Positions 19,301-26,947 of a stretch of 64,000 nucleotides of DNA are shown here, one piece after another (positions within the stretch are counted from its first letter, which is position 1; each line of letters opens with the position of its first letter). Source of the stretch: an uncultured Eubacteriales bacterium. Its GTDB lineage: Bacteria; Bacillota; Clostridia; Christensenellales; UBA1242. The position numbers were made by a program, and so were the translations under genes. A model generated the notes under the pieces. That model worked only from the letters and a program-made list of their open reading frames with translations, did not search any database and was not told where the DNA came from. The stretch is from assembly GCA_949077035.1 (NCBI GenBank), contig CARUPR010000002.1, forward strand, positions 8,670 to 72,669, written 5' to 3'.

Positions 19301-21810
19301 TAAGTTGAAGGAATGGTAGAATTGTAAGAAGATGAATTTGCATATTCTGTCCATTGCATACGATTGCTTAAATCAATTTTACTTGAGATTGGCAATATTT
19401 TTTCATTGAGAAGCGAACTTATAAGTCTTGATTGCTCACTTGAAGAAAGTGAAGAATAATAGTTTATCTGTTTTGTTGGGATATAACTTACATATCCATA
19501 TGTTTTGGCTCCACTTGCCTTTTCGTCCCAAGATAAAACAAATGGTTGGTTTGTGTTGTAAGAAGAAAATTCATCTTTTACTTGGTAGGTTGTTGTGGAA
19601 ATCAATGATACATTTCTTGAAGAAATATTCTTGATTTGATTTGTGTCGATAGTAAAAGTTCTGGTGCTTGGTTTTGATGAATTTGATGAGGTTATTTTAA
19701 TGGTGAAATATGCATTTGAATATTTGTTTGCAGTTTCAATCAAAATACCATTCTTGTTTGCGATTTTTTCATTGAAATCTTTACTAAAATCATCGTCATT
19801 TTCTGATGCAGCAAAAGTTTGGTATATCATGTTGTAAGAAGCCAAATCTTGAATAAGGACATCTTTGAAGAAATATGATTTGTCTTGATAGTTTTGTGCA
19901 GAGAGGGTTATTTCAACTTTTGCGTCATAGATATTGTTTTCTGCATTGTTTAAAATATAAACATTTTTGTTGGTAAATCCATTTGTATAAACTTCATTAA
20001 GTTGGCCGTCAAAGACATCAACAGTTGGGGTAGTGTTTGAAATTGTAAAGTAGAAAATTTGATAGTGATATTTTGCACTTTGAAGTGTCCCGCTTGTGGA
20101 CATAAATGAATCAAACTTATATTGAATTATATAAAGGTATCTTCCTGCTGCATTTTGATTGTCACCCAAAAATTCCTCAGTATCTAAAACATCGTTGTCA
20201 TTATTAAGTTTATAAATTCTGCTGAATTCTCTGTCATTTTTAGCATTTGTTGAGAATTTGATAGGTGGCTGATTGGTCGAAGCAGGTGATAATTTTTCTT
20301 TCACAATTGCATTTAAGGCATAATCTTTTAATTTTTCTATATCAAAATTTTTATCGCTGCTTGGATTTGCATTTTTAAGGATATTTTTAATGGTTTCATC
20401 TGCAGTAGCATCTGTTAAGATATGATTGTTTACTATGCTTGTAATATCTGCAGAAAGATAATATCCATCTTTATCATCATATGATTTTATATCCTTGCTT
20501 TTTGGCTGGTTTGTGTTTATGTTTATATCTGAATAGTCAGAATACATAGTTTGATAACCATAGATATACAATCTTTGAGATTTGTTTTTAAAAATTGAAT
20601 TGTTGCTAAGTTCTTCTAAATCTAAATTATAGATTGTAGTCTTGCCATCTCTTTCAATTGTGTAAAGGTATGAGAATGAAATATCATAACTTCCAATATC
20701 AGAGAAGACAATTGTTGCAGTTTTCTCGCCATTATCTTCTTGCAGATAATATCTTACAAATCCATCTTTTTCAGAAATTTCATTTCCTAATTGGTCAAGT
20801 GCAACAAGTTTTCCATCTTGATACTCAATCTTTGTTTGTGATTTGTTGTTGTCAAGGTTTGAATACTCGACAGTAAGTGAAAATTTTTCAGGATTGAAAC
20901 TGATTGAAGGAAGGGTGTTTACTTTGTTTGAATATGCAAAATTATAAAAATAGTAAGTTGAAAAGTCATTTGATGAGGTTAAGTTTGAAATTTGCAAGTT
21001 TTCAGAAGGTGTGATTTGTGGTTTTCCACTTGCTGTATCAAAATATGTATTTGAATTAAATATCATAAAGTTGTAATAAATATCACGCTTTGTTGATTGA
21101 AAAGTTATTCCGCCATTGGTTGTTTTAAATTCAAGGATTGGCACAACCAAAGTGTAAATTCCTTCTTTATTTAAAATGACTTGATTTTTCGTGTCTTCTT
21201 CACCAAACTCAATATTTGCATTGTTGGTGTTAAGTAAAAATTCTAAGTTGAATTGTTTTGGGGTGAGAGAGGTATTTGATGGTATGAATGAATGTTCATG
21301 TGCTTTAAAATAATTTTGTGGAGATTGATAATTAAGAAGGTTTTCTTTGTCACCCAAGTTATTATTTGCCACATCCTGTGAGGTAAGGTCATAATAGAGG
21401 GCGATTGCAGATTCGGTATAATCAAAATAATAGTAAACCTGATTATTATCCTTTTGTGGTTGATAATAATAGTTTTCTTCGGTATAAGAATCTGTTCCGT
21501 CTTCATTTTTTACTTCATCTCTTGTGATGGTGTCTGTTGCAATGCTTATGGTATTATAACTTCCATTTTGAAATAAATAAACAGTATCGCCAACATTTGA
21601 AACTTCAATTCCATTTCCATTTGAAGGAGAAATTTGAAAGTAATCGGGCAAACTGTTTGAAATTTGCGATTGCGAAGCAAAATCGGCATGAGAATATTCT
21701 TCACCGCCAACCTTATTTAAATTTAAAGTAAGAAACCCGCCAAAACTCAAGCTAAATATTAAGGCCAAAGGCAAGGAAAGTTTTTTAAATAAATTTGAAA
21801 TTTTTTTCAT
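13342..21810 (-). CDS. Giant secreted, C-terminally membrane-anchored surface protein with many Ig-like modules
   Basis: About 2822 residues. The N-terminus has a Lys-rich start and hydrophobic core (about residues 4-28), a clear Sec signal peptide. The C-terminus has a strong membrane helix (AFAIIAIVIGVIAVGVVIGI) followed by a short basic tail, so the body lies outside the cell. The body is Ser/Thr/Asn/Tyr-rich and beta-like; segments such as NKEGIYTLVVP, NEPGTYRIKIY, SNAGFYTISF and SGVGDYTILV recur, typical of the last strands of Ig-like or PKD-like domains. No enzyme domain or LPXTG motif was found. The ATG at 21810 was chosen over a GTG at 21822 because GAGGTG lies just before it. Adhesion or an envelope-structure role is inference. 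Confidence 0.85.
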   Translation of the reverse strand: MKKISNLFKKLSLPLALIFSLSFGGFLTLNLNKVGGEEYSHADFASQSQISNSLPDYFQISPSNGNGIEVSNVGDTVYLFQNGSYNTISIATDTITRDEVKNEDGTDSYTEENYYYQPQKDNNQVYYYFDYTESAIALYYDLTSQDVANNNLGDKENLLNYQSPQNYFKAHEHSFIPSNTSLTPKQFNLEFLLNTNNANIEFGEEDTKNQVILNKEGIYTLVVPILEFKTTNGGITFQSTKRDIYYNFMIFNSNTYFDTASGKPQITPSENLQISNLTSSNDFSTYYFYNFAYSNKVNTLPSISFNPEKFSLTVEYSNLDNNKSQTKIEYQDGKLVALDQLGNEISEKDGFVRYYLQEDNGEKTATIVFSDIGSYDISFSYLYTIERDGKTTIYNLDLEELSNNSIFKNKSQRLYIYGYQTMYSDYSDININTNQPKSKDIKSYDDKDGYYLSADITSIVNNHILTDATADETIKNILKNANPSSDKNFDIEKLKDYALNAIVKEKLSPASTNQPPIKFSTNAKNDREFSRIYKLNNDNDVLDTEEFLGDNQNAAGRYLYIIQYKFDSFMSTSGTLQSAKYHYQIFYFTISNTTPTVDVFDGQLNEVYTNGFTNKNVYILNNAENNIYDAKVEITLSAQNYQDKSYFFKDVLIQDLASYNMIYQTFAASENDDDFSKDFNEKIANKNGILIETANKYSNAYFTIKITSSNSSKPSTRTFTIDTNQIKNISSRNVSLISTTTYQVKDEFSSYNTNQPFVLSWDEKASGAKTYGYVSYIPTKQINYYSSLSSSEQSRLISSLLNEKILPISSKIDLSNRMQWTEYANSSSYNSTIPSTYVKSNDGFYILEVYDQAGNSAFEIYLIDTSSPVFIQEIDDGNVSRSLFKNNECLPVPPVGTYISIVWSQQKAIYIENIDDILSITPYQYGIDIANASEKLHEKVGEFFKKTNNEKLKNIREITTQPKEETGITNYNSFYLVIDINEKYYLKDGDSSNFSPILPTLDYEKYRYDIEFYDEDNNVIADNKTFKILVRDASNTFFAENEEILYKNYPSGYISFNVTADASQMMLKNSKNEVLDFSSFSLVGNLYTYEDENENIVYTHINGKINDKDYIKSDYKYKFSYYSPTTAKQELKLTYIPVAENGSELQNITLYYYPFIPKLMKYPGNNNYYYYYDLQDEPSQKLAVFTASDLKYETGQQEEFNLALGSNNTPLPGKYVFERTYKENSQNENNSKNDFFRRTLSIIIDDKGLISKLEPVNAVDENGRVLTDENGNIISSLESLVGGDILLSFYSGNNSSIEISFPKYNQNGLNNGSFYSKENYKENDSIQSVAISGNKLPISLYIPKYKYTISSVASVNDNNIKDYTLNKNDNLSYYGNARYEYNSSNRSYDVYVEGVLVDSFTRESDALEYINSISIQEYQIFAEVQAKVIENNKEVEKYYYSDGTQTNGYLNLYPASGKNGNIDKSSPINNFYQKGNYVVTIYQASNIGNTSEFFSLYKFGFEITSQTPDFDILGSDGYLLNSTKDTKNNYFTNSDSLTIQWEVPESEYEAKIDEKTISIRSSNSQIPFTDTRNEIVTDGNTKSFTINTENFIKSNLKDLYIEITMQFEGFNRDYYSSITKRIYFDKTLPSQNLQNLMYMTENATKSLTANYQLMSMRKYYDYKNEEINNVTLSTINEASYTYNVDNGYFKYFSFNVTKDFFTDTLVSTLLDAPNNPYDTQAIYYREIDNIKSYTQIDKNSFSERIYRFIPTDEEISDLRYGYYEIVEMDYAKNMTVYIVQLSSGIEDVSEQQNTAIKYTNAVLKDDVTIENDQIKDGFNIYSNSGFEIKDLNYKSDDWGYFTLTKAGEGTIRYLKSPWLEDNQIYQIAFPSSGITFTIKTLSSLFENVTSSSDKHTMVLADRTLGLSSQIYISVMDATLNTQKVEDPTKTSAILNINVPTSAQVASEKTSYVYPTKITISQFNSNATTDNKWNKIMEANQLIYGTWTPTEEYISALSFITFKTLPGNTTLQIAINLGANSAQKVRYDIVDNFGNITTIIQLANEVSYREVTGLSTVYELAENDGTITYLSSNTINYTFNTLLYSLKVLNKDGIDVTNDITSNINSSTNLCQLKFEPSKEVFYDDYYKLIVHDVESENIIKTLHIRLYNKLPFRTSYANEVIAGGIIFNDKNQQPIEESNIGIVPNTSVNFNGKTYYGTSENITTYSENVTVRFFNGQSLNYNSKLNYETGYGYSVYISNDNGLTWVNINSNTSETSGYTISGVGDYTILVKYDSDEVFTELCKIYKVSILDSSNSFYYITVDGLNVEKSDVKYTTLDNKTIENNYIVSVDYADKNNRIKITTNEKAKVELSTPIIDSTGSNVTVEIYHYSCSESAGDFTIIYIAETNNIISTFNYETPTGTTASIKDENSVVIVANKETDTSFNKLKLNFSSYYGIEANKINLEITKLFNGEYVVVNSTIYSDKIDSYVFLNEPGTYRIKIYDSCSPANVQMFKTSKYIDIIFLSHVPFTISSTNEAGETIITEPIQKAVYNSSVIIKPTNLSTYYQPSRMPTISVKRNGRDYTGFTSSNNTYTFSNAGFYTISFNATSITGIPVRTEEYSFTILNKNESRYAYEFSGYSQYYVEKIEKDNLDITDSLIEIANFPTINIDGKEYLSALTINYLDEKTGSGRYKITINLNNSELINTIGSTFTFEFWINTANPPISVSLPEGEKTTKDIVISFNVQNLYDTVGDCYLLIDTLRRDYTADNLSSYAENERITVLQSGTYYIQLYTASGHLLYSYKVVRTDPLNAFAIIAIVIGVIAVGVVIGITIALRKRQKVK

Positions 21811-21870
21811 AAAACACCTCACAAATATTTTATCACAAGCAATAAAAAAAACAAAATAAATTTGTGTGTT

Positions 21871-21908
21871 TATATAAATAATATTAAATATTATTATATA
21901 AATAATAT
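21871..21908. repeat. AT-only direct repeat in the intergenic region
   Basis: TATATAAATAATAT occurs at 21871-21884 and 21895-21908 (period 24). The surrounding 100 bp is almost pure A/T with small palindromes. It lies between the divergent surface-protein and glycosyltransferase genes and may contain their promoters. Confidence 0.5.
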
Positions 21909-22053
21909 ACTAAGAATATATAAGTATTAAATATAATACTAAACTATTGTATACATAATATAATTTTTTAACCAACTTCTAAGCTATTTTTAATTTTAAT
22001 TGAAAAAAATGTCAAAAGGGATGAGATTTTCATAAATAAGTAAAGAGGTAATT

Positions 22054-23139
22054 ATGAAAAAACTTTCTTTATGTATGATTGTAAAAGATGAACAAGAGTG
22101 TCTTGCAAGGGCACTTGAAAATGCAGATATCTTTGCAGATGAAATTATCATTGTAGATACCGGCTCATCTGACAAGACAAAAGAGATTGCTAAAAATTTT
22201 AGCGACAAGATTTATGATTTTAAATGGGTGGGTGATTTTTCTAAGGCGCGCAACTTTTCCTTTGATAAGGCAAGTTGCCCATATATAATGTGGCTTGATG
22301 CCGATGACATTGTGCCAAATAGCAGTGCTGAGAGTATTGCAGATTGGAAAAAGCAAGAGGAAGATGTCGATGTTGTGATGTGCCCGTATGTTGCAAATTA
22401 TGATGAGAATTTTAATCCTGTATTTGAATATCTGAGAGAAAGGATAGTCAAAAACTCCAAGGCATTGCGTTGGCATGACAGGGTGCACGAAGTAATTGTG
22501 CCAAGTGGAAAGATAATAAATAGCACTGCTATAAAAATATTTCATGGCAAAAAGAAAAAAGAGGCAACCTCTCGCAATCTTTTGATTTATAAACAGATGC
22601 TTGAAGAGGGTGAAAAACTCAGCCCGCGTTCAAATTTTTATTACGCAAGAGAACTATATTTCAATAACTATATTAATGAAGCTATACATGAGTTTTCCCG
22701 TTTTCTTTCAGGAGGTGAAGGCTGGAAGGAAAACAATATTGAGGCTTGTTTAAATCTTGCAAAATGTTATTGCTTGCAAGAAAAATATTCAAATGCATTG
22801 ACCTCACTTTTTGGCAGCTTTATCTATGACATTCCAAGAAGTGAAGTGCTTTATGAAATAGGTAATATCTATTCTCAAAAGGAAGAATTTAGTAAGGCAA
22901 TTTATTGGTATAAGCTGGCTTTAGCTTCAAAACCAGAAATAGAAAGTGGCGGTTTTGTAAACATTGAAACTTGCACATTTTTGCCGGCTCTTGCCTTATG
23001 TGTTTGTTATGATAAAATGGGTGATAAACTCAATGCCTTTCATTATCATGAGATAGCAAAGGGGTTTAAGCCGCAGGATAAATCTGTATTACATAATCAA
23101 GAATATTTTGATAATTTAATGAAAAATACAAAAAAATAA
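22054..23139 (+). CDS. Family 2 glycosyltransferase with C-terminal TPR-like repeats
   Basis: The N-terminal ~200 residues are a GT2 (GT-A fold) domain: LCMIVKDEQECL at the start, IIVDTGSSDKT (residues 34-44) for the nucleotide sugar, and the metal-binding MWLDADD near residue 80. Residues ~200-361 consist of helical hairpins resembling TPRs (for example SEVLYEIGNIYSQKEEFSKAI). This architecture is common in bacterial transferases that glycosylate proteins or peptides. The divergent neighbour is a giant surface protein, a possible acceptor, but that is inference. AGAGGT precedes the ATG. Confidence 0.85.
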   Translation: MKKLSLCMIVKDEQECLARALENADIFADEIIIVDTGSSDKTKEIAKNFSDKIYDFKWVGDFSKARNFSFDKASCPYIMWLDADDIVPNSSAESIADWKKQEEDVDVVMCPYVANYDENFNPVFEYLRERIVKNSKALRWHDRVHEVIVPSGKIINSTAIKIFHGKKKKEATSRNLLIYKQMLEEGEKLSPRSNFYYARELYFNNYINEAIHEFSRFLSGGEGWKENNIEACLNLAKCYCLQEKYSNALTSLFGSFIYDIPRSEVLYEIGNIYSQKEEFSKAIYWYKLALASKPEIESGGFVNIETCTFLPALALCVCYDKMGDKLNAFHYHEIAKGFKPQDKSVLHNQEYFDNLMKNTKK

Positions 23140-23158
23140 CATAAAAACAACAAAAAAA

Positions 23159-23184
23159 CCGCATTTTTGCGGCTTTTTCTTTTA
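23159..23184 (+). terminator. Terminator after the glycosyltransferase
   Basis: CCGC pairs with GCGG around an ATTTTT loop, extended by A/T pairs, and is followed by CTTTTTCTTTT, 20 bp after the stop. Confidence 0.75.
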
Positions 23185-23188
23185 ATTT

Positions 23189-23325
23189 GTTTAAATTCAA
23201 CTTTATTTTAAAATTTATTCAACTTAATATTTGTCTTTATATTAAGCTAATTTCAACTTTAAATTTCAACTTGATATTTATTTAAATTCAACCTTAAATA
23301 AGTTTAAATTCAACTTTATTTTAAA
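23189..23325. repeat. Degenerate TTCAAC-containing repeats
   Basis: A 24-bp element, GTTTAAATTCAACTTTATTT plus TAAA, occurs exactly at 23189-23212 and 23302-23325. Between them are several imperfect copies of the TTTAAATTCAACTT core. The second exact copy overlaps the stop codon of the nucleoside hydrolase gene. No function is evident. Confidence 0.6.
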
Positions 23326-24251
23326 TCAAAATTGTCAAAAAATTTAAGTTTTTCAGATATAAGATTAAGGAATTTTTCTCTATCTACGGCAGAGGTAAAT
23401 TCGTGTTTTCCATTTTCATTAAATATCACATCGGTCTTTCCAGGCATATCTGTTGTGTTGACATCAAGGTCGACCTTTTCTACTGTGAAAATTTCAGGGT
23501 TTGTCAAATACATATAAGCACAGGTGTCATTTGTTGCAATGCGTTTGTCAGCATATCCAGGTTCCCAATAGGTGGTATACATTTGATAAATGAAGTCACC
23601 AACTTTGTTTACTCCCTTGATTTTATTCATAACAAATTCTTCATCAAGATGTGCTTTCAATCTGCCCATGTCAGATGGAATCATAGCAAGTGGAATTTTG
23701 CTGTTAAGAACAATTTTAAAAGCTTCAGGGTCGGTGGAAATATTGAAAGAAATATGGTTTGGATAGCCCTCAATACCATAAGGAGAGCCGCCCATAAATA
23801 CAATTTTCTTGACCTTATCGGCAACATCTGGGTGTCTTAAAAGAAGTTCTCCCATGTTGGTTTGAGGCCCTAAAAGCAGGACAACAATGTCACCATCACT
23901 ATCATTTAAAACTTCATACATTGCTTCTATAGCATCCAAACTATAAAGTGGTCTGTCAACAGTTTTTGGAGGGGTATATCCGCCAAGGCCTTCAACTGAA
24001 TGGATAAATTCTGCATAAGGGCTGTTTCTTTGCATTGCTTTTGCGCAACCTTTTGCAACTGGAATATCAACATTAAATTTATCAAGAATATGAAGGATGT
24101 TTCTTGTTGTTGTTTCAACTCCAACATTTCCAGAAACAGATGTGATAAGTTTGATATCAAGTTTTTCATCAAAAATAGCATAAGCGAGGCAGGCTGCATC
24201 ATCAACGCCAGCGTCAGAATCAATTATTACCTTTATTTTTTCTTTGTTCAT
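23316..24251 (-). CDS. Inosine/uridine-preferring nucleoside hydrolase family protein
   Basis: The enzyme splits the N-glycosidic bond of ribonucleosides to give a free base and ribose. The N-terminal calcium-binding motif is DSDAGVDDA (canonical DTDPGxDDA, with two conservative changes). VLLLGPQTNM near residue 120 and FNISTDPEA near residue 168 fit the family, and 311 residues is the usual size. The ATG at 24251 was chosen because AAAGGAT lies 8 nt upstream; an in-frame start at 24272 would sit within the leader. NAD precursors or nucleosides could be substrates; the sequence alone does not say. Confidence 0.88.
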   Translation of the reverse strand: MNKEKIKVIIDSDAGVDDAACLAYAIFDEKLDIKLITSVSGNVGVETTTRNILHILDKFNVDIPVAKGCAKAMQRNSPYAEFIHSVEGLGGYTPPKTVDRPLYSLDAIEAMYEVLNDSDGDIVVLLLGPQTNMGELLLRHPDVADKVKKIVFMGGSPYGIEGYPNHISFNISTDPEAFKIVLNSKIPLAMIPSDMGRLKAHLDEEFVMNKIKGVNKVGDFIYQMYTTYWEPGYADKRIATNDTCAYMYLTNPEIFTVEKVDLDVNTTDMPGKTDVIFNENGKHEFTSAVDREKFLNLISEKLKFFDNFDLK

Positions 24252-24279
24252 AAATAATATCCTTTTAAGCAATAAAAAT

Positions 24280-24345
24280 GCAGAAGTGATTTGACAAAGA
24301 TGATTTTACTTAAAAAGCAAAAATGCTAGGTGAGTTTGCTTCTGC
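24280..24345 (-). promoter_or_regulatory. Structured leader upstream of the nucleoside hydrolase
   Basis: GCAGAAG (24280-24286) pairs with CTTCTGC (24339-24345), enclosing about 52 nt. An alternative stem pairs AAGCAAA (24315-24321) with TTTGCTT (24335-24341) and shares bases with the first. Two mutually exclusive stems ahead of a Shine-Dalgarno site are the logic of a riboswitch or attenuator. I could not match it to a known class. Confidence 0.4.
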
Positions 24346-24441
24346 AATAACTACTTAAATATTATATACAAAAATTAATAAAAAAGCAATTGTTTTGATA
24401 TTTTTCTTGCTATAAAATAAAGATTATGATAAAATATAATT

Positions 24442-24532
24442 GGAGACGTATCGAAGAGGTCATAACGAGACGCACTCGAAATGCGTTTGTCGGGAAACCG
24501 GCACATGGGTTCGAATCCCATCGTCTCCGCCA
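24442..24532 (+). tRNA. tRNA-Ser (anticodon CGA)
   Basis: A complete class II tRNA: acceptor GGAGACG pairs with CGTCTCC, discriminator G, and an encoded CCA at 24530-24532. The anticodon loop CTCGAAA gives CGA, which reads serine codon UCG. A long variable arm (GTCGGGAAACCGGC) and the T-loop GGGTTCGAATCCC are present. Confidence 0.97.
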
Positions 24533-24583
24533 AAATTAAAAACTAAGAAATCTTTTTTAGAAAGAGAATTGAAAAGGATATAT

Positions 24584-25312
24584 ATGAACAAAGTTGTTTT
24601 GGTTACAGGTGCTTCCAGAGGAATTGGCAAAGCGACCATAATAGAATTTGCAAAAAATGGATACAATGTAGTAATAAATTATGCAAATAGCCAAAAAGCC
24701 GCCGAGCAGCTGAAGGCAGTTGTTGAAAAAGAATATAAGGTCAAAGCACTTACTATTAAGGCAGATGTATCAAATGAAAATGAAGTCAAGCAAATGATTG
24801 AAAACATTGTTTCAGAATTTGGTAGGTTGGATGCTGTTGTCAACAATGCAGGTATTGTCTGGGATAGAAGTTTTGATGAAATTACTATAGAAGAATTTAG
24901 ACGGACCCTGGATGTAAATGTAATAGGCGCTTTTATTGTTGCAAGAGAAGCAAGTAGATACATGAAAAAAGGGGCAACAATAGTAAATGTTTCTTCTACA
25001 AATGGGACTAAAACTATTTCTCCTGAATGTTTAGACTATAACATTTCTAAAATAGGACTTCAAAGTTTAACAAGAGATTTGGCTTTTCAGTTTAAGCCAA
25101 ATATCAGGGTAAATGCGATTGCAATAGGTTGGGCTGACACTGATATGAATAAAGATTTGCCAAAAGATTATATAGAATCTGAGAATGAAAAAATTTGGCT
25201 TGGGCATTTTGCAAAACCAGAACAAATTGCTGAAATAATATATTTTTTATCAAGCGAAAAATCCAGTTATATAAATGGCGAAATTTTGACCGTTGATGGT
25301 GGATATTGTTAA
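24584..25312 (+). CDS. Short-chain dehydrogenase/reductase (FabG-like)
   Basis: The 242-residue protein has the Rossmann nucleotide motif TGASRGIGKA (residues 8-17), the NNAG motif near residue 85, and the catalytic set Ser in VNVSS plus Tyr-x-x-x-Lys in YNISK. The closing segment INGEILTVDGGY is typical of classical SDRs. It resembles 3-oxoacyl-ACP reductase, but there are no fatty-acid genes nearby, so the substrate is open. The start at 24584 follows AAAAGGATAT; an upstream extension would run through the tRNA. Confidence 0.85.
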   Translation: MNKVVLVTGASRGIGKATIIEFAKNGYNVVINYANSQKAAEQLKAVVEKEYKVKALTIKADVSNENEVKQMIENIVSEFGRLDAVVNNAGIVWDRSFDEITIEEFRRTLDVNVIGAFIVAREASRYMKKGATIVNVSSTNGTKTISPECLDYNISKIGLQSLTRDLAFQFKPNIRVNAIAIGWADTDMNKDLPKDYIESENEKIWLGHFAKPEQIAEIIYFLSSEKSSYINGEILTVDGGYC

Positions 25313-25492
25313 TTTTTTTTGTAAAATCAAAATTTTGTATTTGAGATTGAAAAATAATCATTATTAATCGAATCAGTCATAAAAAATCAAAAACAATCCG
25401 ATTAAATTAAAAATCAAATCAATTAATTAAAAAAATAAAAATAAATTAAACAAAATTAAAAGAAAAAATAAGGAGTTGTGGTTTAATAAAAA

Positions 25493-26200
25493 ATGAAAAG
25501 TTTTTTTAAAGAACTATCGATATTTGAATATTTACTTCTTTTTATAAGCCCAATCGTGATTATAACAGTAGGTATTGTGTTTAAAAGTGACGCTTTAACT
25601 ATTTGTTCATCTGCAATAGGGGTAGTGGGGGTATTTTTACTTTCTAAAGGAAAAATTTTAGGTCAATTTTTAGCAATTATTGTTGCAGTGCTTTATTCGA
25701 TAGTCAGTTTTTATCAAGGTTTTTATGGAGAAGTAATTATTTATGTTGCGCTTATTATTCCAATGAGTATTTGGGGGATTATTGAATGGGCAAAACATAA
25801 AAATCGCGTAAGTAAAAGTGTTAAAATAAATTCTATATCATATAAAGAGTGGATAGTGGTTAGCTGCTTTGCAGCACTGATTTTCGTTGGTTTCTATTTT
25901 CTGTTAAAGGCATTAAATACAAATGAGCTTATTGTAAGCACTATTTCGGTGCTTAGTAGTATATTCGGAGAATATTTATTGGCTCGTAGAAGCAAATATG
26001 GCTTTGTTTCCTATATTTTAAATGATATAATTTTAATTGTTCTTTGGGCTATCCCTGTATTTCAAGGCAATTTGATGGTCTTAGCGATGCTTATGAATCC
26101 TATAGTAAACTTATTCAACGATATATATGGTGTTGTCAACTGGACGAGGTTGCAAAAAAGTCAAAAGCGGATGCAAAATCAAACTGAAGAATCAAAATAA
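25493..26200 (+). CDS. PnuC-like nicotinamide riboside/mononucleotide transporter
   Basis: A 235-residue integral membrane protein with about seven hydrophobic helices. PnuC-type signatures are visible: the repeated helix with a Trp motif (SIWGIIEWAKHKN, about residues 91-104), followed by a second half with GFVSYILNDIILIVLWAIP. PnuC facilitates uptake of nicotinamide riboside, which would fit the NAD genes downstream. The Shine-Dalgarno AAGGAG is 17 nt from the ATG, unusually far, so translation may be weak or the start may differ. Confidence 0.7.
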   Translation: MKSFFKELSIFEYLLLFISPIVIITVGIVFKSDALTICSSAIGVVGVFLLSKGKILGQFLAIIVAVLYSIVSFYQGFYGEVIIYVALIIPMSIWGIIEWAKHKNRVSKSVKINSISYKEWIVVSCFAALIFVGFYFLLKALNTNELIVSTISVLSSIFGEYLLARRSKYGFVSYILNDIILIVLWAIPVFQGNLMVLAMLMNPIVNLFNDIYGVVNWTRLQKSQKRMQNQTEESK

Positions 26201-26255
26201 AGATTTTGCATTACAACAAATTTATTAATAAAAATAAACATTCTAGGAGGGAAAA

Positions 26256-26687
26256 ATGAAAGTATTTGTATGTGCGGGAATGAGTCTTGCTAAAGTGGTT
26301 CAGACAAAGGCTTGATGGGTGAAACTCTTAAAAAATTTATTGAAACAAGCAAAAATGTTGAGTTTTTAATTCCTGAACTATTACAACTATGATGCACCAA
26401 ACTTGATTAAATTAGTAGGAAAAGATAATTTCAAAGCTTTAAAGGTAAAAGGTGAAACAGGAACCTTAGAGGAATTTTTATATTGCAATGAAACATTGCG
26501 TTCGAGAGAACATAAAAGTAAAATAACATTAGTAAATATAGACGGATTTTTTAATGGTTTTTTACAACAAATAAAAACAAATATTGAGCAGGGTATGTCT
26601 AAAGATTCTGCGATTAGGTTTGACATTGTAAATGATGTAAACGAAATAAGTTTATTTCATTCAGAAAATTTAGAAAATGAATTTTAA
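26256..26687 (+). pseudogene. Frameshifted LOG-family (TIGR00725/00730-type) remnant
   Basis: After a strong Shine-Dalgarno site (TAGGAGG) the frame starts MKVFVCAGMSLAK and meets TGA at 26313 or so. The coding sense continues in another frame with GLMGETLKKFIETSKNVEFLIPEL, then shifts again into YNYDAPNLIKLVGK. It ends with GETGTLEEF, equivalent to the PGGxGTxxE motif of LOG phosphoribohydrolases. At least two frame disruptions, and apparent loss of the glycine-rich middle, mark it as broken. Sequencing or assembly indels are the alternative. LOG enzymes release free bases from nucleoside monophosphates, in theme with the neighbouring genes. Confidence 0.7.
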
Positions 26688-26698
26688 AACAACTGAAT

Positions 26699-26729
26699 AA
26701 TCACGAATATAAGTTTCGTGATTTTTTTG
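26699..26729 (+). terminator. Terminator after the LOG remnant
   Basis: AATCACGAA pairs with TTCGTGATT, followed by seven T. Confidence 0.8.
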
Positions 26730-26878
26730 TTTGATAAAAATAATTTAAGACAATGTAATAATAGGAATAAAGGGTGGCGGTTTTAAAAGATAATGTTATT
26801 TGATTTTCTTCTGGTTTTAATTTGATTAATTTTTATTTTTATGTTAAAATTTAAGTGTTGAGAAATCAAATTATAAAA

Positions 26879-26947
26879 ATGAGAAAAGACTTTAAAGTTT
26901 GGTGTGCAAATACAAATAAAGAGTATTCTTCCAAGGAGAAAGAATGA
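26879..26947 (+). CDS. Possible 22-residue leader ORF overlapping the next gene
   Basis: The frame ATG-AGA-AAA-GAC runs 22 codons and stops at TGA, overlapping the next gene's ATG by four bases (ATGA). No Shine-Dalgarno site precedes it. It could be a translationally coupled leader peptide or chance. Confidence 0.2.
   Translation: MRKDFKVWCANTNKEYSSKEKE

Noticed and set aside
24442..25492. tRNA-Ser as an integration site for the neighbouring NAD region
   Set aside because: No second copy of the tRNA 3' end and no integrase were found between 24.5 and 36 kb.
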